Shown here: positions 46,494-59,500 of the stretch, in pieces
Position numbering within the stretch: position 1 is the stretch's first letter
How the letters are laid out: the number at the start of each line of letters is the position of its first letter
The notes under the pieces: generated by a model
What the model was told of the DNA's origin: nothing
Databases searched by the model: none
What the model saw: the letters and a program-made list of their open reading frames with translations, nothing else
Program-made: the position numbers and the translations under genes
Origin: Plantago major
Lineage: Eukaryota > Streptophyta > Magnoliopsida > Lamiales > Plantaginaceae
NCBI GenBank assembly: GCA_026545765.1
Contig: CM048842.1
Span: forward strand, 48,927,431 to 48,991,430
Reading direction: 5' to 3'
Length of the DNA: 64,000 nt

Positions 46494-48208
46494 TGTTGGG
46501 AAATTTTCTTGTGCAATTTGTAGGGAAATTTCTTGAGAAATTTGTTAGGAATTTTTGTAAGATATTTTGTAAAGAATATCTATTTAGTTTTGATCTGCAA
46601 CATGATGACTTATCTTAGTCTCAGAAAGGTGATTAGTACTCTTGGTTCACTTGAACATTGTAAAAGAGGAAACCCACTAAGTATGATAGTCTAGCTAATC
46701 TTGTATAGGATGTTAGGTCTCAAAATGTAATTTTTATTTTATGAAGAGAAGACCAAGAAGAAGACATCCGGTGAAAGCTCAGCGACATTGAAGACTTGAA
46801 GAAAAGCGCACAAGATTCTTGAATCATTGTTCAGATATCTTAGCCAGATATCTTGAAGACACGAATAGTTTCAAACAAACTGTGTCACAAGAGATATCTG
46901 AGAAATAAGAGACATATCTGAAAACAAGGAAAGTGTCCACATATATCTATTCTCAGATACCTTGAGCTTTAACCACGTTTCTGAAAAAAAAGGAACATAT
47001 ATATTGCAAACAAAGTTGTTTCAATAAATACAAGTGGTATCTGAAGATTAAAGATAAGGACGTGCAAAGAATCGATAACACTAGTCTCGATACAAAGCAT
47101 AGTTCCGTTGACACTCTGAGACAAAAGTATAGTACAATGCATTTAATGCCGCAGACGAGATATGCGAATAAAAGCAGCGACACGAGAAGAAGACAAAACC
47201 TTCTGATACTATACATAGATATCGATAGTTAATTTGAACTAACGGATACTATTCAAACGGTACTCAAATTCATCTATAAATATCAACACTTAGACTGCTT
47301 GAGAAGACACACTGAATACGCTGAAAACACAGAACTCTGAACATCCTACTCTCTCAAAGCAACTTACTTATTCTCAAAGCTTTCTGTTGCGACCAAAGCT
47401 TTTGATCTTGAGTAAACATTTAAGTTCTAAGTGTCCTGATCCTAAACAAGCAAAGCTATCTGTGAAGGAGTTGAATCAAAAGATCAACTATCTGAGATTC
47501 ATTCTCTTGAACAGATATCATAAGACTTGGGTCGAAAATCGAACAAGATACCATCTGGTAAAGTGTATTAAGTAACAGTTCTGAGCTATCGATTAGCGAA
47601 AAGTTATTAAGGCGCTCATCGACAACTCAAACCAAAACCATAAGCGTAGATGCGAAGTACTTAGTTTGAAAAATGGGAATAACTCCAAGGTTGCCGAGTA
47701 TAGGAAGTACTTGATTTGGGAAACTAAGGAATAACTCCAAGGTTATTGAGTATAGGAAGTACTTAGCTTGGGAAGCTAGGGAATAACTCAAAGGTTTCTG
47801 AGTATAGGAAGTACTTGGCTGTGAAAGCCGGGGAACAACTCAGGGGGAACATTTGGTTGGGAACCAATTGTTAAGAATCTTAGAATAGGATTATTGTAAG
47901 GAGAACTCAATTATCTGTTCTAGTGAATTCTTGGTCTCTGATAGACCGAAGTGGATTAGTTGGAGGATTACGCCACCTCCAGATACCACTATACTTGTTG
48001 TATTATTTACCTTTCTGTATTTACATTTCAGCAACACACACACACATATTAGCATTTGCACTTATCTTTATTAAGTCTTCCTTTCGATTCTAAGTATCGG
48101 ATATCTATTGAATATCGAGAAATAGTTGTTATCGACAAAAGTTTTTAAAAGACTATTCAACCCCCCCCCCCCCTCTAGTCTTTTACTTTGCCGTTATCTG
48201 GACCAACA
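46494..48208 (+). repeat. Copia-C 3' LTR
   Basis: 1715 bp, collinear with 32341-34099. Differences are clustered, often as CTG or CAG in one copy against CG in the other. Confidence 0.93.
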
Positions 48209-48369
48209 ATTACTAATACAAATCATTAAAACCCACATGGTTAACCTCTTTACGTTTCGTCATTGTATAGGCAAACCCCCACAATGAACTCCTCGTTGAT
48301 ACAATCAGGTTGTCCCTTTGAACCTAGATCTTGGGATCTCCAGTCAACTAGGTTGGGTTTTCCTTTGCA

Positions 48370-51300
48370 TCAATCATTAGTTAAAGTCTTCAATCTCATT
48401 CCAGCAGAAGACTTTATTATCATCTCACGATTTAACCCTTTGTTTAACGGATCCGCTAAATTATCTTTAGACTTCACGTAGTCTATAGAGATAACACCAG
48501 TTGTGAGAAGTTGTCTAATGGACTTGTGTCTATGACGTATGTGTCTAGACTTACCATTATACATATTACTTTGTGCCTTACCAATTGCAGATTGGCTATC
48601 ACAATGTATACATAAATCTGGCACAGGTTTGGGCCAACTTGGAAGACTTTCTAAGAAAATGCGTAGCCATTCGGCTTCCTCTCCACATGATTCCAACGCA
48701 ATAAACTCAGCTTCCATCGTGGATCTCGCTATCACAATCTATTTAGAAGACTTCCATGATATTGCTGCTCCTCCGAAGATGAAGACATATCCACTCGTGG
48801 ACTTAGCATTCTTAAAATCAGAGATCCAGTTGGCATCCGCATATCCTTCAAGCACAGGAGGATATCTAGCATACTGTAGTCCAAAATCATGAGTAAATCT
48901 CAAATACTTTAATACTCTCATTATCGCATTCCAATGATTTACTCCTGGATTCTTCATGTAACGACTCAGTTTGCTTACTGCAAAAGCTAGGTCAGGCCTT
49001 GTGCAGTTCATCAAGTACATTAGGCTTCCAATTATCCTAGAGTACTCAACTTGAGACACTCCCAAACCATTGTTCTTCACAAGATGAACATTTGGGTCTA
49101 GTGGAGTTCTAGCTATTTCAACACCATCTTTGTTGAATTTCTCAAGAATCTTGTCCACATAGTGAGACTGATTCAACATCAACCCATTCGGTGTTCTAAC
49201 AATTTTAATCTCGAGTATTACATCAGCTAGACCCAAGTTTTTCATATCAAATATGGATTTCAACATATCCTTCGTAGATTTGACCATTTTATCATTACTC
49301 CCAATTATAAGCATGTCGTCTACATAAAGACATAAAATGACATAGCCATTTTCCATTTCCTTTACGTACACACATTTGTCACTTTCATTAATGATAAATC
49401 CATTCTCCATCATGGTATTATCGAACTTCTCATGCCATTGCTTTGGTGCTTGTTTCAAGCCATACAAAGACTTAACCAATTTACAAACTTTCTTTTCCTG
49501 ACCTGGTGCAGAAAAACCTTCAGGTTGTTCCATGTAAATTTCTTCTTCTAAATCACCATTTAGAAAGGTCTTCATCCATCTGATGCACTTCAAGATTGCG
49601 TAAAGAAGCAAATGCAATTATCATTCAGATAGATGTTATCCTTGACACAGGAGAATATGTGTCAAAATAGTCCTGACAATGTTTTTGGCGATACCCTTTA
49701 ATCACCAGTCGAGCTTTATAATTATCAATAGTTCCATCGGCCTTCAAATTTCTCTTGAAAATCCACTTGTAACCAAGTGGTTTGCTCCCCGGAGGAAGAT
49801 CCACTAGCTCCCAAGTACGTATGATTTTGCAAAATCGACTCAATTTCACTATTGATTGCATCTTTCCACAAGGGTCCTTCCATAGAGGTCACAGCCTCTT
49901 GGTAACTTTGAGGTTCACTCTCTAGCATGTAAGTCAAGAACTTCGGGACCAAAGGATTTTTTCTTGCTTTCGTTTGCTACGTCTTGGTTCAACCTCTGCT
50001 TTATCACTTTCTTTATTGTCCTTTTGTGTGTCATCATGTATCCGTTTAGAAGAGTTGCTTGCAACATCTTCTACCTTTCTACATGGAAACACATCTTCAA
50101 AGAATGAAGCATTTCGTGATTCCATTATCGTATTCTTGTGTATGTCAGAAATTTCAGATTTCACCACCAAGAATCGATAAGCACTACTGTTATGTGCATA
50201 TCCAACAAATATCGATCAGCGATTGTAGGTCCTACTTTAACCTTCTTAGGTAAAGGCACCATCACCTTAGCAAGATACCCCCACACTCGCAAGTGTTTAT
50301 ACGAAGGAGCACGTCCATGCCACAACTCATAGGGGCTCTTATCAACCTTCTTTTACGGAATTTTGATCAAGATGTAGTTATTTGCCACGACTTCACCCAC
50401 ATTCCTTGATTCATTCCAGAAGTGATTAACATGGCATTCATCATTTCCTTCAAAGTACGGTTCTTTCTTTCCGCAATGCCATTTTGTTGTGGTGAGTAAG
50501 GAGCAGTTATCTCATGTTTAATACCACTAGAGGCACACAATTGTTCAAGTGGAGAAACGTATTCCCCACCATGATCACTCCTTATCACTTTGATCTTCTT
50601 GTTGAGTTGATTCTCAACTTCATTCTTATAGAGAACAAAGTTCTCTATAGCTTCATCTTTACTTTTAAGAAGATACACATAACAGAACTTAGTGCTATCA
50701 TCTATAAAAGTTATTAAAAACTTATTGCCTCCACGTGTTGGAGTTGATTTCAAATCACATACATCGGTATGTATTAAATCAAGAGGTTGTGTCTCTCTTT
50801 CAATTGATTTAAAAGAAGATCGTGTCAACTTTGCTTCAACATACGTTTCACATTTATGTGACGCATCAATATGAAACGTTGGCAAACATTTTAAGTTAAT
50901 TAATTTCATAAAGTATCATAATTAACATGTCCAAGTCTACTATGCCACAAATTAAAAGACTCAAGCAAGTCTTGAATTCATAGTTTTTCCATTAGCATTG
51001 GTGTTAACAACCATTACATTGATTTTGAACATGCCTTCGGTTATATAACTGTGGCCAACATAGTGACCATTCTTGGTCATAGTAAGCTTATTAGACTTTA
51101 GAACAATACGAAAATCATGTTAGATCAGAAGAGAACCAGAAACCAAATTCTTCCTAATCTCAGGAGCATAGAGCACATTGTTCAAAGTCAGCTTGAGCCC
51201 AGATGTCATCTTCAAAATCACAGTCCCACGACCCTTAACATCGCAGGTAGCGAAATTCCCCATACGACTTTTCACGGTCTCAGATTCATCAAGCTAAGAA

Positions 51301-52293
51301 AACATATCCTTTTGAAGTGAACATGCCTAGTAGCTCCAGTATCAATGAACCATTCTCTAGGGTGAGAATCAACCAGATTCACCTTAGAAACCACAGCACA
51401 AAGGTTCAAATCAGCCACATCCTTAGCAACAGTTTCAACCATGTTAGCTTGATTCTTCTTTTTAGGTTTACAACAATCAGCAAACCTGTGGCCAACCGTG
51501 CCACAATTGAAGCACTTCCTAGTAAACTTCTTTTTCTTAACTCCACCACTTGGTTTCATTTTGAACCCATTTGAAGAAGCTTTATCTTCTTGCCTTCTCC
51601 ATGCTCAACCAGATTAGCTCTAGCATCCGAACGTGGACAGTTAGGAACATATCCGGACTCCTTGGCAGAAGCACGATTATCTTCCTCAATTCTGAGCCGA
51701 ATGATCAACTCTTCAAGGTTCATCTCCTTTCGCTTGTTTGGATAATTCTTGAAATCTTTCCAAGCCGGTGGCAATTTTTCAATCACAATACCACCTTAAA
51801 CGCTTACATGACTTCATGCCCTCAGCATCGATCTCATGACTGATCACTTGCAATTCCTGAACCTGACTGATCACAGATTTAGAATCAACCATTGCAAAAT
51901 CCAAGAATTTTCCAACAATGAATTTCTTGACTCCAGCATCCTCAGTCTTATATTTCTTATCCAAAGACTCCCACAGTTCTTTGGCGGTTTTCATTTGTCC
52001 ATACACGTTGTACAGAGCATCAGAAAGCCCGTTCAACACATAATTCCTGCAAAGGAAATCAGCGTGATTCCACGCATCAAGGCGATCGATTTCTCACGAT
52101 TTTCCTCTTGACTTGCCCATCCAAAGTCACATTGAACATCATTAGAGAGATACGTAGAAAGACCCAACATGGTCAAGTAGAAAAAAATTTTCTGTTGCCA
52201 ACGCTTAAAGTTCAGCCCATTGAACTTTTCAGGTTTCTCAGCATGGCTAGCAGGAATCGAGAAGGTCGATCTAGCCATCTGAGTGTGAACCAT
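48370..52293 (-). pseudogene. Copia-B gag-pol fossil
   Basis: Minus strand. About 51560-52293 is gag (FNGLNFKRWQQKIFFYLTML). A zinc knuckle CFNCGTVGHRFADC lies near 51500, protease WFIDTGATRHV near 51350, and integrase at about 50367-50800 (LIHTDVCDLK, RSDHGGEYVS, PYSPQQNGIAERKNRTL). RT spans about 48900-49861 ([41 protein letters not shown]). RNase H spans about 48370-48900 ([20 protein letters not shown]). The domains are complete in order but broken in about seven places. Confidence 0.88.
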
Positions 52294-52463
52294 GGAACCG
52301 ATGCGGTCGAGTCATCGAACGAGGCTTGGGCGAGTGGAAGAAGCAATGACGATTCGGTAGCCATTTCTATGGAAGAAAACAGCAAGTTAATATCTTTGAA
52401 TTAACAGAGAAAAAAATTCTCAAATCAATAGATAAGAGAAAATTACGCTATTTGCTTTAAGTT

Positions 52464-52880
52464 TGTTATTGAGTAATATGCATTCAAAGATAAAGTAGAT
52501 GAAATTAATCAAACTACCTTCGTAATTGAATCGAGGCTCATTTTGCATGATTCCTTAAAGAATACGCCTCTCACCTATGGTGCTTAAGGCGTTGAGCGTT
52601 TCCCTGTGATACAACGATTGACTAAAACTACTAGCCGCACAAGCTAGCAATTTCGTGAATCAAACGGATGCTCGGTTTATGCGAATCTGAGGAAGGGAAT
52701 AATAGTAAAAGAAGAAGAGAAAGGCTATTTGATTGCACTCTTCCTTAAATAAAGGAGTTTGATTACAAAATCAAATCTCTCAACTAATGAGAATTGATTC
52801 ACGCGACTGGCCAGCGCTATTTCCCCAAGATTCATAGACGCGTCAGACGCACTCAAAGTCCCACTAGTTTCAATACAAAA
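52464..52880 (-). repeat. Copia-B 5' LTR, truncated
   Basis: Aligns, with many small indels, to 31100-31650 of the 3' LTR, then loses similarity after CCCACTAGTTTCA. Roughly half the LTR is missing, so no right-hand target duplication can be read. Confidence 0.75.
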
Positions 52881-53113
52881 ATCATATCTTTACTTTGCAC
52901 GTATTTGATTTTGAACTCCATATATATGTATATATATATATATATGAATTTTGACACACACGTATGTACCTATCTAATCTTGTATTGACTATTGAAAGTT
53001 CTTTGATCGTACGACCTTTTTTCGAAATTATATCTATCTTGTCCATTCACATCATGATGTCCCACATTCTGGTTAAGTTTTTACTCAAATCATGTAATTT
53101 CACTTTAAAGATA
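52881..53113. other. AT-rich spacer
   Basis: It contains a short TATATA microsatellite near 52920-52946. Nothing else is supported. Confidence 0.5.
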
Positions 53114-53378
53114 TTCCTCAGCGCCGAATAATAATGTATATATTACTTTTATATATCCATAAACTACTCGTTTTAAAAATAGTAAAAAAGTATATCTACT
53201 AACTCCCACTAACTCAACTATTTCTCTTACTTTTTTCATTTTTTATCATTATATATCTTATCTTTCATACATTTTACATTCTTTATCATTTATCTCCCCA
53301 ACAGCAAACAATAAACAATTGACTTTCTTAAAAATAGCACCGAAAAGTAATGAGACTAATTCTTTGAAACGGAGGGAG
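53114..53378. mobile_element. Stowaway-like MITE, left end decayed
   Basis: The right end AAACGGAGGGAG is followed by TA, a standard Stowaway terminus. The left end (TTCCTCAGCGCCGAATAAT, preceded by TA) is only loosely its inverse. The AT-rich interior contains the CATTTTTTATCATTATATATC type of sequence common in these elements. Confidence 0.48.
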
Positions 53379-54082
53379 TAAAAAATTAAATTTTGATATC
53401 TTTTTGTAGTTTTTCCCTAATTTTCTTAATGAACCTTCTTAAAATCTTGTTTGAACAAGAGTTAAAAAGAACCAAAAATTGAGTCTAACATGTTTGAGGT
53501 ATTTGACATACCTTAAAAAAAAGTAAATGGTACCGTTTAACATAATCTCAACCTTATTGAACCGAAACATAACACTTCTAAACAAGTAGATGCAACACAT
53601 ACTGAACTTAAAGAGAAAATCATCCTTTGAACCAGAAAGACTGGTGAAGGACCAAGTCATCAGGATGATGCTTTGAAAGAACCAATGGTGATTCGATGAA
53701 GATTCAGACTCACATGATTCTAGATGCAGTACATAAGTAAACGGGTCCTGGTTCAGATAGGGTGGATGTAAGTGATGAGTCTGTCTTACATCGTCCCATC
53801 TTGTCTTTTTTACAGTCTTTCTGGCATTCTTGATTCTAGTTATTGTCTATATTCGTTGAGTTTCATTACTTGTTCGTGTTTTGTTGCCTTGTAGGTGTTT
53901 CGTGCAAACCGCATTGATTTGAGGAAAAATGGATACGTTTCTATACACTTTGAGGAAGACAGAGTTCCAATGCCTTAGACGGACGTCAGGAACGAGTAAG
54001 GAGCATAAAACAGTCACATGGACATTTCCAAGTAGCCGGGTTCGACAACCGATAAGAAGGATATTTAGTTCGCAAGCTTGCC

Positions 54083-54158
<76 letters not shown>

Positions 54159-54552
54159 CACTCAATTATCCGATACATTCATTGCGGATCAATTAGTGCG
54201 GATACGGATCAATCCAAAGATATCGGTGATCCATGAAATATATTAGAAAAAAGTCTATTTTGCAAAATCAATTAATCATAGAAAGTACAAAAACGATAGC
54301 AACGAACAACGTCATTCGTTCAAATATGCAAAATACACAAATTTAACATTAAAAGTCCAATTACCAAACTATGGTGGCAATGAACGTTATAGATTCGAAT
54401 ATTCAAAATATACATCAAATGTAAACTCCAAAGTCCAAATTACCAAACTTTACAATTAGCAATGTATCATGCCTAGAATTGTGGAAGTAGATGTGCAATA
54501 AAAAGTGAATTAAGAATGGGTGAAGTAGGGTAAGTTGTCTCTCCTTTATATA
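53379..54552. other. Spacer with long (AT)n run
   Basis: No supported gene. Positions 54085-54157 are an (AT)n microsatellite of about 36 units. Just before it, 53750-54080 is GC-richer and may be a retroelement fragment that I cannot assign. Confidence 0.5.
54085..54157. repeat. (AT)n microsatellite
   Basis: About 36 uninterrupted AT units. Confidence 0.97.
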
Positions 54553-54776
54553 CTCTCCAATGCGGAATTCAACTTCATGTGGAGTGGGCTCGGATACAAA
54601 TTTTAATAGATGAGTAACTAAATTAAGAAATATGGCAATAAAGTAGGAAATAGATTGAATAAAGTAGAGGATATAGTGGATAAAATATGAAAGAGAATTT
54701 TCATTTAAGGGGTGGAAAGTTGAAATTGGGATATTCCAAAATCAAATGTGGGAAGTTGAATATGGCACGGAGGGAG
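54553..54776. mobile_element. Stowaway-type MITE, 224 bp
   Basis: The left end CTCTCCAATGCGGAATTCAA pairs with the right end TTGAATATGGCACGGAGGGAG as imperfect inverted repeats flanked by TA (54551-54552, 54777-54778). Non-coding. Confidence 0.72.
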
Positions 54777-56531
54777 TATATACTAATAATATCATATGTA
54801 TAAAAAAAAAAATATCGCGGATTTCCACGGATATATCCAATCCTTTATGCTCCCAACGGATATGAAAAAGTTGTATTCATTATCAAATCCGTTAGCTAAC
54901 AAACATGATCAATATGACCCATAAATGCGGATAAATGGATGTAGATCATTTGAGCAGCCATATATAAAATCTTTACTTTTATGATTTAGGCTTTGTACTC
55001 TTCATCTGAAAAAACCATTAATTTCAGTTTAGTTCAGATTTACTTAGTTATATTTTATATTACAAATAAATTCAGTGTAATTCAGACAAAGAGAATAGAG
55101 GATTCGTAATTTTTTGATGTAAAATAAGAAAATAAAAGAAATGAAAAGTTCCAAATTTTATTTATGGAACAAAGCATTTACTAATGACAATTAGCTAACA
55201 AAAACTTACCTCATAAGGAATATTAGACGCAATATATAAGGTCTAGTACCATTTAAAATACCTCTAAGCCAAAGCAGTCTCAGGGCAACTCTCCTTTGGC
55301 AGGTAATAAATAACTAATCAGGTGAATGCTAGTTAGTTGAATGAATATCAGTAACTGCCCAAAGGAGAGAAGCCCTAGAACTTCTTTGCTTACATTTTTT
55401 TTTTTTTTTTTGGGATGTCTCTTATGTTTTAAAGATGAGATGAAATTATCAGTTTCCAATTGCAGTATATATAATTTGAACAATTTATTCAATATGCTTA
55501 TTCCTGGAGGAGCCATTTACAAATATGCTTTGGATATCCTTAGTTTATGCCATTCAGATTGTATCATGATGCACATACCTAGATCTCTGGTACCATGTTT
55601 CATTAGATTCGACCAGAGCAGAAGCATGGTATTGACTTGAGATTGTGACTCTTAACCGATCAATCGCGATAAAGTTTGGTACATAATATTTTAAAAGTTA
55701 ATTAACATGTTATATTGACCCGCTCCCAAGTGAGCTTGAGGCTTGCAAGCTCAAGTTCATGCAACATTTTTGTTGATAGTAATGAAGTTTTTGGTTTCTT
55801 TGGTGCAGTTTAAGGATCGACAACGCTCTGCTCCTGCTTGATTATAAGAGAAGCGCATGTCGACTCGCTAACACCTGTACTCAGACTACTTTAACACCCG
55901 AACTCTTTGATGAACAATAATATTTTTCCTAATACAACGCAACTGGCAACAAGGACAATACTAATACTTAGTATGCCTCATCCCTGCTTCACTTATTTCA
56001 ATACAAGTTGTGTTGTGGTACCAAGTTTTTAGGGCCTTCTTTGGCATATACCATGTCATATTCTTTTCTACAACAAGAGTGAGTTGTTCAGTTCAAATTT
56101 CATCTCTTTCAGATTCTAAAAATCAGGATATTATAATCATGGTTAACTTCAACATTTACTAGACCTTAGAGAGAGCATACTCCAAAGATTCAAACTGATC
56201 ATATGGCTTTACCAGTTGGGCTAGATCACTTTCTGAGTTTGATTTTTATTTTAAAACTCTGAAATTACGTTCTTAAAGTAGCAATTACAGACGTTCATCC
56301 ACTTTGGAGACGGCTACGGCTGAAGAAGTCGAACAAAAAACCGAGCGGATAGCATGGAGTACAACGAAATGATTATTTCATTGGAGTTCAATAACATTCA
56401 ACACACAGACAGCAGCGAAAAATAGGAAAGAACAGAAGATTAAAAAAACAAAATTTCAGGCTAGCTAGATAATCACAAGTAGATTTAGAGAAACAATAAA
56501 GAATAGAACTGTCCATGTAGACAAAGCCAAC
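54777..56531. other. Intergenic spacer
   Basis: No supported gene. It holds the fold-back at 55281-55376 and a poly-T run near 55396-55411. A minus-strand AATAAA (56245-56250), 280 bp past the transporter stop codon, may be its poly(A) signal. Confidence 0.5.
55281..55376. repeat. Imperfect fold-back (inverted repeat)
   Basis: CAGGGCAACTCTCCTTTGGC plus AG (55281-55302) pairs with CTGCCCAAAGGAGAGAAGCC (from 55355), a stem of about 22 bp with one bulge and one mismatched pair. The loop is about 50 bp. Confidence 0.7.
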
Positions 56532-59500
56532 CTAGTACAGAGAGTTGTAGGTACAACAGGTGGCGATGATGGATCCTATGCATATGACGAGCGATGGAAG
56601 GAGCGTGACATTTAAGAGTCTACTCTGCCCCAGATATCCGGCCATTGTGATTGTTGCATCTGCAATCACTCGTGCAAGAGTACCAGCTTCTGTCGATAGA
56701 AGCCCACCATTGTATGTTCCACGAGAAAGCCGAGATGACATAACCCTTGAGAGGAGAGATAAATTGACCCCTACAAAAGTAGAAGATAATCACATGACGT
56801 TCCCATATTGAACCGCTCACCTATTCAAACTCTTATACTGTAAACAAAAACAAGTCATACCTTCCAATACTTCAGCAGCAACAAACATAACAAGGCCCGA
56901 TACAATATATTGTGGCGCACTATAAGTCACTATAAACTGAAAGCTGGCAATTATACCAAGTAGGACAAATATTTCTGCTGCTATTAGTATTTGCCTGCAA
57001 ATAAATCATTGGCAGTAAGAGAAATATTATGTTAAAATGTTGCAAGCAAAACGTAATTGCAAGTTTTTAGCAGAAGTATAGAACATGTGTTGGTCAAGAC
57101 TGATTTTCACATAAATACAGGGCAAATTTGGGGTGCAATGAAAAGAAAGTTTTGTGTATTATAGGATAACAACATTAAAGATTATCAATTAGTATATGAA
57201 AAGCAATAGAAACATTTTTTTGCAATCGTAGCAAGGCACCATCATATCGTTAAATTAATTACCCAGACCCATCTTAATTAAGAAGATACATCAGGAAATC
57301 TCATGAAAGCATTTATCGACTCCAATCTACGACAAAACACAATAGCCTATGCCAATAAACTCAGGGCAGGTTCAAATTGACATACAACAGGTGACCGAGG
57401 CTCCAAATAAAGCATACAAATCCTCTACAAGATAGGGACCCTGACACAATACAACTGGGCATGACCTATAACTTTGGGTCAGTCACACTCATTCTTAAAA
57501 CTCAGAAAGTGAGGTTTCAGCATATGCTACTTTTGGACAATATAGATGACTAGTTACAGTTCAGCCCTTCAACTATAGTATCTTCAGCAATGACCAATTA
57601 ATATAGCTCCCTTTAATCATCGAATGACATATATTAAGTTGGTTTAGCCAGAAGATACAACAATATTCCACCAGAGAAAGAAAGGCGATAATCGAAATGA
57701 AAACTCTGGCAGGGCATGTATCACAAATTTATTCAAATATTAAACAGTGATTTAGAAGCATGATGAAAGAATAAATGCATTATTTTAAATACAATAGATC
57801 CATGGAAAAGCTTCATGGAAAGGAATTACCTGTCCTCATACATGTTGCTTATGTAACTCCCAACAACAATATTCACTGAAGAACTGTAAGTCCAAGGCAG
57901 GCAAGAAATATTGACACCTTACTTGTTGTCCAACCAAAATAGTAGGTTGTCACAACACTTGATTCGGAAAGTAAAATCTCCATTGCATACTTGAGCATAA
58001 AGTAAATTAACAGCTGAACCTGTAAATCATATAAACCCTTGCAAAAATCAGTGAAATGGATCATTGCAACTCCAAATATCGATGAAAGAATGAGCGAATT
58101 TTGTCCCGTAAATCAACACAGCATAAGCATCTAATTCTCAACAAAGTGACCCCTCTTTTTATCTCTAATAATTGCCTACCAAGATACAGTTCATAGCACA
58201 GCGAAAAATAATTTTTTTCATGCAGTTTCAAACATAAAATAAATCCACTTTCAGTCAGAATTGTCCGGAAGCGCTTACTAGGAATGTTGACTGAAAGTAT
58301 CAAATTAGAATTCAATTGTTATTTAACTTCTTCATAGTCCAATTCATCATGCCTACCTTACCTCTAGTTGGTCTGCTTGCTTATGTCTATCAAGTCTAAT
58401 TAGCACTGTCAACTACGATACTTAAATTTTAGGAGATGTACAACAAATACATCCAACCATATAAGTGACACCTAACTGCAGACTATAAGGTCACAGAGAA
58501 CATTTCTACCTTTGGACGATTGCTTTTTGTCATCAATATTGACTTTACGTGCACCAGAAACACAACTTAGCCTAGCTGTATTATCAGAATGCAGTAATAA
58601 CTGCTAACGAATTGCAAATATTACCTTTCTAGATTACAACTCACATTGGAAGTTAAGACATATAGCTCATACACAAGTCCCAAAATATAAGAGCATTACC
58701 TTAACCGAAGGAGTAAGTAACCTATAGGCTTCACCCAGGGACTTGGCTGGCGCGAGATTCCTCTGGAGCCTCTTCACTCCTCTTCCTGTTCCCCTTCATC
58801 GTCTTGTTCGTGTTCTTTTTCTGTCAGAAGTAATGGTTGTGCAAGACCTTTCTCAAGGGCGTCATGTTCAGCTGTTCAAGCAAATAGCATTAATCTTGAG
58901 TTGTATAGCTTGTATGAATTCCAGATGGATCAAATTACATGTCAGGGACTCAATTGACTTCAGTTTACTTGCTGCATGTGTGCATGCATATGGAAGAAAA
59001 AAAATTGCAGCAGTATATATATACTAGTGTAGAATTAATCAAATTGCAAACCAACAACTTAAGGAAAATTTGAATAATCTATGATTCTTCTATAAAATAA
59101 ATTAAATTTATCCACCCCCTATCATGTACTAGCATCAGTAGTATCATGAGTTTTCACCAGTAAGTCTAATAAGTTGATAAAATTTAAAAAACCAATGTAG
59201 ATGAATATCCAGTTCAATCATTGATCTATGATCTATACATTAGCTACAGTGGCGAAAAAGTTATAGAAAGTTAACAAAAGAACACTGAATAGCCTGTCCA
59301 TGTCCATATTAAGGTTGGTTTTGATCTAACCAGTAAAATTTTGTTTGGAAGTTAATATTTGTACATAGTTCGGGGGACATATGTTTCTCCTACTCAATTG
59401 AGTAATCATCAACAACTATTAACCACAAAAAGGAAAGATAGAAGACATTTAAATAAATAAACAGAAAGGCAAAATAATATAAACGTACCAACACTAGTCT

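Larger units (their letters stand above)
32341..48208 (+). mobile_element. Copia-C: SIRE/Maximus-like Ty1/copia fossil, 15.9 kb
   Basis: Long LTRs (32341-34099, 46494-48208; TGTTGGG...ACCAACA) enclose a primer-binding site TGGTATCAGAGC (34102-34113, initiator methionine tRNA), gag, protease, integrase, RT, RNase H, then about 6 kb of extra sequence and the polypurine tract GAAGGGGGAAA (46481-46491). Flanks ATTAT and ATTAC form a near-perfect 5-bp duplication inside Copia-B. Size, primer site and a long post-pol ORF region fit the SIRE/Maximus lineage. It is broken in roughly fifteen or more places. LTRs are about 98 percent alike outside clustered differences, so the insertion is recent. Confidence 0.92.
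31100..52880 (-). mobile_element. Copia-B: Ty1/copia fossil, split by Copia-C
   Basis: The left, 3', LTR is 31100-31991. Internal sequence runs 31992-32340 and resumes at 48209. The right, 5', LTR starts at 52464. Homology between the LTRs stops near 52880, so the right LTR is truncated or decayed. On the minus strand a polypurine-like tract (GTGGGGGAT) adjoins the left LTR at 31992-32000. Gag, protease, integrase, RT and RNase H are all present but broken in about seven places, besides the 15.9-kb insertion. It must be older than Copia-C. Confidence 0.9.

Noticed and set aside
53847-54246. Tyr/Ile alternating open frames on both strands
   Set aside because: They are translation of the (AT)n run and flanks.
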